Notes under the pieces: model-generated
Told to the model about the DNA's origin: nothing
The model's input: the letters and a program-made list of their open reading frames with translations, nothing else
Database searches by the model: none
In this document: positions 1-9,352 of the stretch, piece after piece
Position numbering within the stretch: the first letter of the stretch is position 1
Layout: the number at the start of each line of letters is the position of its first letter
Program-made: the position numbers and the translations under genes
Source of the DNA: Dehalococcoidales bacterium
Lineage (GTDB): Bacteria; Chloroflexota; Dehalococcoidia; Dehalococcoidales; UBA2162
Direction: 5' to 3'
NCBI GenBank assembly: GCA_030690265.1
Contig: JAUYHA010000177.1
Location: forward strand, 124,001 to 188,000
Length of the DNA: 64,000 bases

Positions 1-1576
1 TCAAATTGTTATGGTACCAGTGGTTGATGCCGGCACCGATAATTACGGTACATTTGCCTTCTGTCTTTTCCGCCGTGCCGGCGAACTCCCGGGCAAACTT
101 CACCACCGTATTGCGGTCGATGCCGGTATATTTTTCCTGCCAGGCCGGTGAGTAAGCCTTTTCATCGTCATAGTTTTCGGGGTAATCGCCTTCTAACCCG
201 CGCCCAACGCCGAACCGTGCCATTATCAGGTCGAATACAGTGGCCACCGGGACTTTACCTCTTGCCGTCTCTATGTATTTGATGGGGACACCCCGCAGTG
301 GGACTGTCCCTTCGTTAAAGTCAGTAAACTCAACCCGGGCTATTTCATCATTATCGCCAACAAAAGAAAGGACCGGGTCAAGCTCGGTATTGTCCAGTCC
401 CTCTTTCATTTCCAGGTTCCATTTACCCACATCCTCTTTTGCCCAGCGGTCGCCGATAGACCCCCGGGGCATTCGCGGCTCTCTGGATTTGCTGTCATAG
501 ACCAGGAATTTCCAGTCGCCGTTTTCAACACTGCTGTAGCGGGAAAGTGAATTAGCCCGCAGGAACCTGCCAGCCTTATAACTTTCCCCGTTTTTTTCCA
601 GGACTACCAGGAAAGGGTTATCGGTGTATCGCTTGAGGTAATCAGTAAAGTAGGGCACCTGCCGGTCCACATAAAACTCTTTCAAAATAACATGGTTCAC
701 CGCCATCCAGAAGGCGCCGTCCTGCCCGGCATTTACCGGTACCCACCAGTCGGCGTATTTGGCTACCTGGCTGAAATCCGGAGAGAGAACGGTGAATTTG
801 GCTCCGTCATACCTGCCTTCCGAGATAAAATGGACATCCGGGGTCCGGGTCATATTCAGATTCGACCCCATAGCGACAACATATTTGGCATTGTACCAGT
901 CGATACTTTCCTGAACATCGGTCTGCTCCCCCCATATTTCCGGAGAGGCTGGCGGCAAATCGCAGTACCAGTCGTAAAAGCTAAGGTTAACACCTCCGAA
1001 AAGCTGGAGGAGGCGGGAACCTCCGCCGTAGCTCAGGTACGACATTGCTGGAATAGGGGAGAAGCCGGCAATACGGTCAGAGCCGTACTTTTTTGCCGTG
1101 TAGAGCATTGATGCGGCTACGATTTCCCGGGCGTCATCCCAGGAACAACGACGGAAACCGCCCTTGCCGCGGGCTTTCTGGTAGCTGGAGCGTACCGCTT
1201 CGTTTTCGACCACCGATGCCCAGGCTTCAACGGGGTCGCTGTGCTGTTGTTTAGCCTCTTTCCAGGCATCTGCCAGCGCTCCTCTGATATAGGGGTATTT
1301 TACTCTGAGGGGGCTGTAGATATACCAGGAGAATGATATGCCCCTCTGGCAGCCCCGCGGCTCGTAGGGGGGCAGGTTGCAGTCGAAGTCCGGGTAGTCC
1401 ACCGCCTGCGTTTCCCAGGTGATAATACCGTTCTTGACATAAACCTGCCAGGAGCAGCCCCCGGTGCAGTTGACGCCGTGGGTGCTGCGGATGACCTTAT
1501 CATACTCCCAGCGGTTACGGTAAAAATCTTCCCACTGGCGCCGCTGAGGGCTGACAATATCCTGAATCCAGCTCAT
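1..1576 (-). CDS. narG: Respiratory nitrate reductase alpha subunit (NarG-like molybdopterin oxidoreductase), 3' end truncated by window edge
   Basis: Manual minus-strand translation from ATG at 1576: [57 protein letters not shown]...[15 protein letters not shown]...[22 protein letters not shown]. These are NarG hallmark motifs; open to the window edge, so absent from the ORF track. Confidence 0.93.
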   Translation of the reverse strand, partial: MSWIQDIVSPQRRQWEDFYRNRWEYDKVIRSTHGVNCTGGCSWQVYVKNGIITWETQAVDYPDFDCNLPPYEPRGCQRGISFSWYIYSPLRVKYPYIRGALADAWKEAKQQHSDPVEAWASVVENEAVRSSYQKARGKGGFRRCSWDDAREIVAASMLYTAKKYGSDRIAGFSPIPAMSYLSYGGGSRLLQLFGGVNLSFYDWYCDLPPASPEIWGEQTDVQESIDWYNAKYVVAMGSNLNMTRTPDVHFISEGRYDGAKFTVLSPDFSQVAKYADWWVPVNAGQDGAFWMAVNHVILKEFYVDRQVPYFTDYLKRYTDNPFLVVLEKNGESYKAGRFLRANSLSRYSSVENGDWKFLVYDSKSREPRMPRGSIGDRWAKEDVGKWNLEMKEGLDNTELDPVLSFVGDNDEIARVEFTDFNEGTVPLRGVPIKYIETARGKVPVATVFDLIMARFGVGRGLEGDYPENYDDEKAYSPAWQEKYTGIDRNTVVKFAREFAGTAEKTEGKCTVIIGAGINHWYHNNL

Positions 1577-2442
1577 CTCGAGCCTCCTTTAACCAGGAGC
1601 TGGCGGACTCCGGAAAGCCGCCCTCTCCAGATAAGTTGCAATATTCCCGCGATAACCAGAAAGCCGGCAATTCCAATCACGATGAAACCCACAGGAGATG
1701 AAGTTGACGGCTCCTGTCGGGCATCGCTGATTTCCCTTAAAAAGGCAACCAGGTGAGCAATCTCGTCATCGGTCAGGGGCTTCCCGGAGTAGGCTTCCTT
1801 CATTATCGGGAAGGGCACCGGTTTTAACACGGAAGTGAGCCCCGCTTCACCGAAAGTCGAGTAAGCTGCGGTAAGGTCTTTGCCCATGCTGCCACCGCCC
1901 AGGGCGGCAATCCCGTTAACATTATGACAGCTGATGCAGGCTGCTCCTCCATTCCGCAAAGCGATATTCCCGGTGAAGATATCGCGACCCATTCCGGTAT
2001 CGGCACTAATAAGGACTGGGGTTAGTGCAGTTTCTTCTTCAGATTTTTGAGCTGGACCGGCGGCTGACTGGGTTTCGATATATGCCAGGACTGCAGTGGC
2101 TTCTTCTTTGCTAAGTCCCATATTGGGCATCTCCATCCCGTATTCCTGGACGAGCTGGCTGGCTATTTCATCTCCCTGAGCAATCAGCGTATCTGGAGAA
2201 GTGATAAAGCTGATTAGCCAGTCTCTATCACGGCGGCTGGAGACATCCTTCAGGTCGGGGCCCACCATCCTGCCTCCGCCGATACTGTGACATCCCTGAC
2301 ACTTCTGCTCAAAGATAAGCTGTCCCTGCCCGTCCGCTTCAGCAGCACGGGTAGCACCGTCAGTAACCATGAAAATAAGCGCAGTTACCATAACCGCGCC
2401 TAACAAAATCGAAAGTGAATAAGCGGCAACCCTTACCCTCAT
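1573..2442 (-). CDS. Membrane-anchored diheme cytochrome c (NarC-like), upstream partner of narG
   Basis: Two CxxCH motifs (CQGCH, CISCH), N-terminal TM segment and C-terminal TM segment. The TGA stop overlaps the narG ATG (ATGA). ORF track starts at a TTG (2487); the ATG at 2442 is preferred. Confidence 0.88.
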   Translation of the reverse strand: MRVRVAAYSLSILLGAVMVTALIFMVTDGATRAAEADGQGQLIFEQKCQGCHSIGGGRMVGPDLKDVSSRRDRDWLISFITSPDTLIAQGDEIASQLVQEYGMEMPNMGLSKEEATAVLAYIETQSAAGPAQKSEEETALTPVLISADTGMGRDIFTGNIALRNGGAACISCHNVNGIAALGGGSMGKDLTAAYSTFGEAGLTSVLKPVPFPIMKEAYSGKPLTDDEIAHLVAFLREISDARQEPSTSSPVGFIVIGIAGFLVIAGILQLIWRGRLSGVRQLLVKGGSR

Positions 2443-2528
2443 TGATACTGGTCTTTCTAACTCTCCCGTATTTTCCCCGAAAAACAACTACATTACTATA
2501 TAGGATAAATCAAAACTGAGTCTCTGTC

Positions 2529-2544
2529 TGTCAGAAATATGACA
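2529..2544. promoter_or_regulatory. Perfect inverted repeat TGTCA-N6-TGACA, candidate Crp/Fnr-family operator
   Basis: TGTCAgaaataTGACA in the divergent intergenic region, overlapping the -35 region of a TATAAT promoter (2563-2568) for the Crp/Fnr gene. Confidence 0.7.
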
Positions 2545-2607
2545 ATAGAGTAAAGGCAATGATATAATTCTTATAGCAGAATTCTTCCGTAATAAAAAGG
2601 ATGATAA

Positions 2608-3309
2608 ATGACACTTATTGCCCCTGTCAACCTTCTGAAATCCATACCCTGTTTTGCCGGTCTTAATGCTGATGTTCTGGATATGTTGCTGGGCTCAGCA
2701 AGAGAACGCTACTTTTCAAAAGGTGAGCTTTTGCTTCAGGAGGGCGACCCGTGCCCCGGTTTGTTTGTGCTCCAGTCAGGCTCGGTAAAGTTATACCGGG
2801 CGTCATTAACGGGGGAAGAACAGATAATGCGAGTTATCCGCCCGGGAGGATGCTTTGAGTGTGCCCCCCTTTTTGACAAGGGCCCCAATCCGGTCAGCGC
2901 CCAGGCACTGGAGAGCTGTAAGGCTGTCTTCATACCGGCCGCCAGCTTTAATTTGTTAATCAGTAATTATCCAGAAGTGGCTCTGCAGTTCGTCCCGATT
3001 CTGGCGATGAGACTCCGCGACTTCCTCAACACTATTGAAGATTTTTCCTTTAATACAGTATCAAGGCGAATTGCCAAGCTCATGCTTCAATTGGGCGAGC
3101 GGCAGGACGAAGACCGGCATATCTCTCTTTCTGTGCCTCTAACCCAGCACCACCTTGCCTGTATCGTGGGTTGTTCCAGACAGGTGCTGAACGCCTATCT
3201 CCAGGAGTTAATTAAAAAAGGCATTATTAAGATAGAGAAACGTCGTATTATTGTCCTCAAGCCGGAGTCTCTACTCGAACTAATCGGGCATGAAACCAGG
3301 GGAGACTAA
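2608..3309 (+). CDS. Crp/Fnr family transcriptional regulator
   Basis: cNMP-binding-like N-terminal domain (GELLLQEGDPCPGLFVLQSGSVKLYR) plus C-terminal HTH (LTQHHLACIVGCSRQVLNAYLQELIKKGII). Confidence 0.92.
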   Translation: MTLIAPVNLLKSIPCFAGLNADVLDMLLGSARERYFSKGELLLQEGDPCPGLFVLQSGSVKLYRASLTGEEQIMRVIRPGGCFECAPLFDKGPNPVSAQALESCKAVFIPAASFNLLISNYPEVALQFVPILAMRLRDFLNTIEDFSFNTVSRRIAKLMLQLGERQDEDRHISLSVPLTQHHLACIVGCSRQVLNAYLQELIKKGIIKIEKRRIIVLKPESLLELIGHETRGD

Positions 3310-3452
3310 CTACAGGCTATGTAGTGGCTGGCTGCGGTTGTTTGAAGACTCGGACAGGCTCTGACCGAGAACTCCCGCGAAAAGTTACCGGACAAGATGG
3401 CTACTAGAATTTGAATAGAATATTCTCTGAGGAGAAAACAAAAATAATAAGT

Positions 3453-3956
3453 ATGAAAAAGCCAACCGAACTCTTGAAAGAAGAACACCAGGGAGTACTA
3501 CAGAAGCTGGACGCATTAGAAGATGTTATCAACAATCTGGAACACAAAGAGAAGGCCTCGGCAAGGCTAAAGGAGCTAACTTCCTTCTTCGACACTGATT
3601 TCTGGGTCCACTTTGACAAGGAGGGAAAGGCACTCTTTCCTGAATTTGATAACTTTATGCCTCGTGGCGCCGGTCCCCTGGCAGTAATGATGGACGAGCA
3701 CGAAGTCCTGAGAGAAACAAACGTAGTAGTGCATGAAGCGGTGACCAGATACCTCGATGATGACGATAGTGCCGCAGTCATTCAGGTAATCAGGCAAAAT
3801 GGGACGCACTTCATCGAGTTTCTGCGGAACCATATCTTCAAGGAAGACAGCATCTTATTCCGCATGGCAGAAATGCACCTGCAGCAGGCACAGAATGAGA
3901 GAGTCATCAGACTCTTTGCTGAGATTGAGAGAACGACAAAATCAGACCTGAAATAA
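3453..3956 (+). CDS. Hemerythrin HHE cation-binding domain protein
   Basis: MKKPTELLKEEHQGVLQKLDALE...WVHFDKEGKALFPEFD...MDEHEVLRE...HFIEFLRNHIFKEDSILFRMAE; His/Glu pattern of HHE proteins. ORF track start is a TTG upstream. Confidence 0.85.
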   Translation: MKKPTELLKEEHQGVLQKLDALEDVINNLEHKEKASARLKELTSFFDTDFWVHFDKEGKALFPEFDNFMPRGAGPLAVMMDEHEVLRETNVVVHEAVTRYLDDDDSAAVIQVIRQNGTHFIEFLRNHIFKEDSILFRMAEMHLQQAQNERVIRLFAEIERTTKSDLK

Positions 3957-3995
3957 CAGATAGATATGTCAAGTTTTGGCGGAACATATTTAATT

Positions 3996-4157
3996 CTACG
4001 AAAGTAATAAACAAGTAGAACTAAACTCACCCTTTGCCCTGATTGCCTCGAGGGCTAAGAGTTCGGAATCTGTCATTAATGGTGGGCGGTACTGCCCAAT
4101 ACGCAGAACTAGGACGTTTGAGTTAGTTTTCCGTTTATAGGTCACCGGCACTAACAT
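3996..4157 (-). CDS. Small hypothetical protein (53 aa) directly downstream of the PIN-like gene
   Basis: ATG at 4157: MLVPVTYKRKTNSNVLVLRIGQYRPPLMTDSELLALEAIRAKGEFSSTCLLLS; lies 17 nt after the PIN-like stop on the same strand; below the ORF track size cutoff. Confidence 0.35.
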   Translation of the reverse strand: MLVPVTYKRKTNSNVLVLRIGQYRPPLMTDSELLALEAIRAKGEFSSTCLLLS

Positions 4158-4174
4158 ATTTATGGAGATCCCGA

Positions 4175-5155
4175 TTATAGTCGCTGAAGCTCTGCCAGTA
4201 ATGCCTCCCTTTGTCTAAAGGTAAAGATTTTAGTACCGAATCGGTCTGAGAGTTTAGCTCTACGCACAAGTTCACAGATGTAGCTATCAGTGGCAAGGAT
4301 ATCTACGTAAGGTAATACTGAAGCAACAATCTCAAAGTCTGTAAACAGGCTCGCTGGGGGCTTCTTCTCTGGGTGGAAGAATATGTCCGCTGCTACTAGG
4401 GAAGCCCATACATGGATATACGGGCAGTCTAACAGTTGAGTTGAAACGAAGAATCTTTCGGGGTCGGCACAATGCTGAAGTACCTCGTCCACAGAGCGGT
4501 GAAACTGGATTACACCTGCTAGTCCCAATAAATTGAGAACTTGTTCTAAATTTGATGACTTTATATTGAGTGAGGGGCGTGGCTTAAATATCTCCAGAAT
4601 GTATTGATTCTTTTGGACTTCCAGTTCCTTATTATATGTTTGTCTCTTTCCCCTGCAATGAACCTTGTAGGTCCAGTATTCATCTGCCAAAGAAGTTCTA
4701 GATAGCCGTACATACTCATTGAACTCCTGCGAATTTGGGAAGCTGACCAGCAGGTCTGGTCTTGGAATCCGTCTGATGGGTACATGAGGGTCACGATTAA
4801 AGGCAATTTCCCACTCCGGACATTGTATGTCCGGTAAATTACAGTAAGCCCGTGCTGCAGTAACAACCTGTTGCTCCATAATTTCAGGGTAGGACTTAAA
4901 AGATAGGCCATACCCCAGTTGTTTCACGAAATGCCACAAGAACTCTTTTACGCGGTTGCCTAGTTCGGTTTCTTCGGAGTGGAAATGTGAGGTAGGACAG
5001 ATTATAAGGTCACGGTCAGTAAGGTCGGACAAGAGTTCATACAGCTCCCGATAGAAGCTAGCGAGCGGGTCTTTCCAGTCATCAAGATATAGTGACTTTG
5101 CCAAATTGCTGGCAAAATTCTGGTCAAGATATACGATTGTTTTACGCTTTTGCAT
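4175..5155 (-). CDS. PIN-like domain protein of unknown function
   Basis: N-terminal KTIVYLDQNFASNLAK and C-terminal LFTDFEIVASVLPYVDILATDSYICELVRRA resemble acidic motifs of PIN-like nucleases. The internal ATG at 5155 is preferred over 5350, which would overlap the divergent lipoprotein gene. Confidence 0.6.
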   Translation of the reverse strand: MQKRKTIVYLDQNFASNLAKSLYLDDWKDPLASFYRELYELLSDLTDRDLIICPTSHFHSEETELGNRVKEFLWHFVKQLGYGLSFKSYPEIMEQQVVTAARAYCNLPDIQCPEWEIAFNRDPHVPIRRIPRPDLLVSFPNSQEFNEYVRLSRTSLADEYWTYKVHCRGKRQTYNKELEVQKNQYILEIFKPRPSLNIKSSNLEQVLNLLGLAGVIQFHRSVDEVLQHCADPERFFVSTQLLDCPYIHVWASLVAADIFFHPEKKPPASLFTDFEIVASVLPYVDILATDSYICELVRRAKLSDRFGTKIFTFRQREALLAELQRL

Positions 5156-5334
5156 GTAAACTTCACTACGGTCAGCGAATCCCGCCACAAGGCAGCGATT
5201 AGTCATTATGATAGCATAACCGAACTTCTCAACGAAACGGTGTGCCCAGCCTACTTCCACACCTATAGACTCTTTGACAAAGGCGTAAGTAAAGAGTATA
5301 AGAAGGATATCAATGGTTATGGTGGGAGAGTCAA

Positions 5335-6174
5335 ATGAAAAGACTACCACTAGTTGTTACGGCAGTCCTAGTTCTAGCTTTGGGTATCATAGGTTGCTCA
5401 CAAACACAGACGCCACCACCTAAGACTTACACTCCACCCACTCCTCCTAATCTCACAGCTCAACAAGCAATAGGTGTTGTCGTAGCTGCGATACAAGCAT
5501 CTACACCTGCTGTTCGAGCTTCGTCGGGTTGGTTCGAAGCGAAGTTTAATTACTCAAGTCGACAGTGGACAGTAGAAGTCTGGTCATCGGAGAATGCCAG
5601 CAAGGAATACGCAGGCGCTGTCTACATCATTGATGATGCCGCTGGGAAACTAACCAATCCTCCTCCAGTTTACAACCCAAAATCGTCTCAATCCACACAA
5701 TCCTCCGAGCCTACAATAGCTGCGCCAATCGTGCCCAGCGCACCAACAGCGCAACCTATCACTGAGGCCCCGTTACCTACTTCGGAGACACCGAAGGGGT
5801 TTACAACTGCTAAATATCTTTTTGATAATGGTGTTAAAATTATGTCTTCAGAGAGGCAGCCTGTTTTCTTAGGCAGGATTAACAACAAGTATGATACAGA
5901 CAGCATCCTGAACAGGTACGGAAATTATGGTTCAAAATACTCTTCTGATTCCATCTGGAACAAGTATGGCAATTACGGCGGGAAATATTCTAGTTACAGT
6001 CCTTTTAATCGGTATACTTCAACCCCGCCCAAAATATATGTTAGCGACACCTTTTGGGGCTATTTGTCGACGAATAAATATTTGTCAATCAATACGTTAG
6101 ACCCTAATGACCTGCTGATGTTTGCGTATCTGAAATATGACGATGAAACCTATCTGCAACTGGTGATCAAGTAA
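5335..6174 (+). CDS. Predicted lipoprotein with C-terminal YGNYGSKYSS-type repeats
   Basis: Signal peptide with lipobox (LALGIIGCSQ); Pro/Thr-rich linker; repeats NRYGNYGSKYSSDSIWNKYGNYGGKYSSYSPFNRY. Confidence 0.8.
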   Translation: MKRLPLVVTAVLVLALGIIGCSQTQTPPPKTYTPPTPPNLTAQQAIGVVVAAIQASTPAVRASSGWFEAKFNYSSRQWTVEVWSSENASKEYAGAVYIIDDAAGKLTNPPPVYNPKSSQSTQSSEPTIAAPIVPSAPTAQPITEAPLPTSETPKGFTTAKYLFDNGVKIMSSERQPVFLGRINNKYDTDSILNRYGNYGSKYSSDSIWNKYGNYGGKYSSYSPFNRYTSTPPKIYVSDTFWGYLSTNKYLSINTLDPNDLLMFAYLKYDDETYLQLVIK

Positions 6175-6363
6175 GTCTACTCCAGCGCCTTGACGGTATA
6201 AGTCCCCCACAGGTAGCCCCCAGTAAACCTTCTACAATAACAGAGCTTATAAAACTTCAAACTATCCAAAGATAATTGGACTCTGACCCTATGGTTGAGG
6301 TACAGCAGTGTTCATTTAGTGTAAACAAAAGTAGCACATTTGTAGAGCAAAGGTAGCACAAAG

Positions 6364-6405
6364 TGGGCGGTAGAGGACTTGAACCTCTGACCCCCTGCGT
6401 GTAAA
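6364..6405 (-). pseudogene. 3'-half tRNA-Val(UAC) remnant (anticodon loop to discriminator)
   Basis: Minus strand TTTACAC-GCAGG-GGGTC-AGAGG-TTCAAGT-CCTCT-ACCGCCC-A fits tRNA positions 32-73; the 5' anticodon stem is absent (CACAA instead of CCTGC). Confidence 0.75.
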
Positions 6406-6568
6406 TTGTGCGAGGAGGCTTATTTTTGCTTATTTTGAGGCTAATTTACTGTTTTGTGCCTGCTCCTAGTTTAGCTTCAAAAACCCGATTTTTTCAACTA
6501 GTTTGGAAACCATTTGTGCCAAATTTGTGCCATTTCTTGCCGCAAGTTTAGCCTGGGAGAAGCTTTGC

Positions 6569-6883
6569 TTACCCCATACCCAGGGCAAAACGAATCGCTG
6601 CTTCAACTTCTCTCAACTTCTTATCACTGAGTGTAGCTATTCGGCTTTGGAGGCAATCCTTTGGAATCGTGGTGACGGTATCCAGATTGGCGACACAATC
6701 CTGCGGCATCCCGTCATCAATTCCTAAAGGCACTTCTGAATGTATGCGGCGAACACGGGTAGTAACTGGTGCTACAATAATCAGTGAGCGAACGCTGTAT
6801 GCCTCATCACGGGAGAGAAGCACCACCGGGCGCCTCCCTGCCGGCTGCTCCAGTTCTGCCCACCATATCTCCCCTCTTCTCAC
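6569..6883 (-). CDS. MazF/PemK-type toxin
   Basis: MRRGEIWWAELEQPAGRRPVVLLSRDEAYSVRSLIIVAPVTTRVRRIHSEVPLG...CVANLDTVTTIPKDCL; classical MazF pattern. Confidence 0.9.
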   Translation of the reverse strand: MRRGEIWWAELEQPAGRRPVVLLSRDEAYSVRSLIIVAPVTTRVRRIHSEVPLGIDDGMPQDCVANLDTVTTIPKDCLQSRIATLSDKKLREVEAAIRFALGMG

Positions 6884-7137
6884 TACCAGGGCTCCCCAGC
6901 CAGGATAGCGCTGGCTGCACGACGGGCGGCAGTCACTTCTTCCTCAGTCTCGGGTATCCGTTGATAAGCTTGTATGTACTGCTCGCTCATTTCCCTTTCT
7001 TTTCGCTGTCGCAGCAACAGTTCAAAAGCACGGCGGAATATTTGGCTGCGACTTTCGCCGCTTTCTTCTCTTTCTCTTTCTACAGCGGTAAGTACTTCCT
7101 CAGGAAGACTAATCGCAATCTTGCGTGTTTTAGGCAT
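6883..7137 (-). CDS. Ribbon-helix-helix MazE/CopG-like antitoxin
   Basis: KTRKIAISLPEEVLTAVEREREESGESRSQIFRRAFELLL; overlaps the toxin start; AGAGGTG SD 7 nt before ATG at 7137. Confidence 0.85.
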   Translation of the reverse strand: MPKTRKIAISLPEEVLTAVEREREESGESRSQIFRRAFELLLRQRKEREMSEQYIQAYQRIPETEEEVTAARRAASAILAGEPW

Positions 7138-7149
7138 AGCAGACACCTC

Positions 7150-7178
7150 TTCATACTACGTTCATACCATAGTATGAA
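7150..7178. promoter_or_regulatory. Inverted/direct repeat operator upstream of the toxin-antitoxin pair
   Basis: TTCATACTA-N11-TAGTATGAA (9-bp arms); a third TTCATAC half-site lies inside the spacer. Confidence 0.65.
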
Positions 7179-7302
7179 ATACATCTTTATCCTTGTCAAG
7201 TAACGCTGGGAGTATAAGACTACATTTTACAAGAAGAGACTGCCGGAAAAGTCCCACCGAAATCGCCTCAAGAATCGTTCCTTCGACAGGCTCAGGACAG
7301 GT

Positions 7303-7438
7303 CTTTGGCAGTTATCTGTATGACCGCGTCGTCCCCATCGACCACCTGCTCCGCAATATCAACCAGGTGGTCGATTTTTCATTTGCCCGGCAACTATTTG
7401 AGGACAGGTATCATCCGGATATTGGCAGCCCGGCTTAA
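7303..7438 (+). pseudogene. IS-type transposase N-terminal fragment
   Basis: YDRVVPIDHLLRNINQVVDFSFARQLFEDRYHPDIGSPA resembles the N-terminus of IS1182/IS5-group transposases; no remainder follows. Confidence 0.55.
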
Positions 7439-8171
7439 AGACCTGATAGAGAAGATGGGGTACCGATCCCCAAGCGAAGAGACTCTGGTTAAGATGATAT
7501 CCGAAGCCCGCAACAAACAGCCGCGTGAGCTCGAAAAACCATGGTGTATTGGAGCCTGTTCTTACTACAATATTCCCCATGACATGATTCCCTTGCTTAT
7601 TAAGATACAAAAATTGAAAGCGGAATATGGCGACAATGAAAATGTATCTACAGTACTAACCGTCAGAGAAGCTCAATGGATAGCCAGGTTATACCATGTG
7701 GCCGAACCACTGGTCAGGGAATTGCCTGACACTTCAGAAAGCGCACTTTTATGGCTGGACTTTATCGCCAGTAGCTATGTACAAAGAGAGCGCGTAAGCG
7801 AACAAATGAATGAGCAATATCCGGACACAACTGATCTTGACAGGCTCTATTTCCACTCTGAAGATTTTTTAAATGATGATGTTTTAATATCCTGATGGGA
7901 TGCGCTACTTCCCGATCATAGACAAGCCATTATCGATGCACTGGAAGAGGAACGAGCGGTAACTCATAAAGATATCGAGCGGCATAAAAAATGCCCCCTC
8001 TCTCCCGAAGAAACAAAAATGATAGATGATTGCTTCGACAGCATTGAAAAAGGCGGGCTTGTTGCGCTTCGTGAATTCATTAACCAGTCTCCATTAGCTC
8101 AAGAAAATGGAACGATGCATCTGATGGCTGCCGTTCTTTATGAAACAGCAAGATCAGGAGGAATAAAATGA
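7439..8171 (+). pseudogene. Integrative-element hypothetical protein interrupted by one in-frame TGA
   Basis: The reading frame of ORF 7305..7895 continues uninterrupted after TGA (7893-7895): WDALLPDHRQAIIDALEEERAVTHKDIERHKKCPLSPEETKM...YETARSGGIK*, ending in an ATGA overlap with the integrase start. Confidence 0.5.
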
Positions 8172-9352
8172 GAGGCAGAATTATCAAGCGAAAGGGTAGT
8201 AATAATTATACAATCGTTCTCCAGCTTGCTCTAGATCCTTCCACCGGCAAGCGTAAACAGCAATGGATAACCGCGGACCTTCAAAACGTGAAGCCGAAAA
8301 GCAGATGGCCAAGCATATCAACGAGCTTGATAATGGTACGTTTACGAAGCCCAATAAAAAGACCCTGGCCAAGTACCTTAATGAATGGATTGATAGCGTT
8401 AGAGGCAACCTATCACCACGTACCGTTGAAGGCTACGTTACCATTATCAACAGGATAATACCTGCTCTCGGAGCAGTACCAATCACTCAATTGAAGCCCG
8501 ATGCTCTTCAGAAATACTACTCCGATTCTTTGGCTAATGGTCGGCTTAATAAACGAGGAGGTCTAAATCCCCTCACGGTGCGACACTATCATGCCCTGCT
8601 GCACCGGGCATTGAAGAATGCTGTAGAATGGGGACTAATTATGCGCAATCCCGCTGATACTGCACACCCACCGCACCCCCAGCCGGCTGAAATCAACATA
8701 ATGAGTGAAGGCGAAATACAGACGTTCCTTGAAACCGCCAAGGAGACGCCTTACTTTCACTTATATCACACAATATTGTTTACAGGTCTGCGGCGCTCGG
8801 AAGTGCTGGCACTCCGATGGTCAGATGTGGACTTGTTACTATGCCAGATATCCGTATCACGCTCGATACACCAGTTGCATGATGGGTCTTACATCTTCCG
8901 TCAGCCCAAAAGTGCCAAGGGTCGGCGTACGGTGGCATTGTCACCATCTGCAACACAGGTAGCGAGAACATCGGGAGAAAACGGCAACCGAGAGGCTCCT
9001 GGACGGTAGTCTGCTAAAGGATAACGAGCTTGTTTTTAGCAGAAGGGACGGCTCACCAATCCGTCCCAACACAGTCACCCGGGCATGGTCAGACCTATCA
9101 AAACGCTGCGGATTGAATGTCATACGCCTCCACGATGCGCGACATACTCACGCTTCACTTATGCTGAAGCAAGGTATACACCCTAAGATTGTCCAAGAAC
9201 GCCTCGGCCATTCCACTATCGCCGTAACCTTAGATACCTACTTTCACGTATCTCCAGGTCTCCAGGAAGCAGCGGCCAAACGCTTTGACGAGTCATTCCT
9301 CACCAGTTATAATAAATCTGTTGAAAGTGAGCTTGTTAGAAAAGGTGGTTAG
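8168..9352 (+). pseudogene. Tyrosine recombinase/phage integrase with two frameshifts
   Basis: Three consecutive ORFs make one integrase: MRGRIIKRKGSNNYTIVLQLALDPSTGKRKQQWITA / GPSKREAEKQMAKHINELDNGTF...TGLRRSEVLALRWSDVD / REHREKTATERLLDG...RLHDARHTHASLMLKQGIHPKIVQERLGHSTIAVTLDTYFHVSPGLQEAAAKRFDE. Confidence 0.88.

Noticed and set aside
240-1756. ORFs at 240..500 (+), 692..1111 (+), 1300..1557 (-) and 1478..1756 (+)
   Set aside because: They overlap the narG and cytochrome c coding sequences in other frames; translations show no protein-like motifs.
7893-7895. Selenocysteine recoding of the in-frame TGA
   Set aside because: No obvious SECIS hairpin, the surrounding element is decaying (frameshifted integrase), and the context is not a known selenoprotein.
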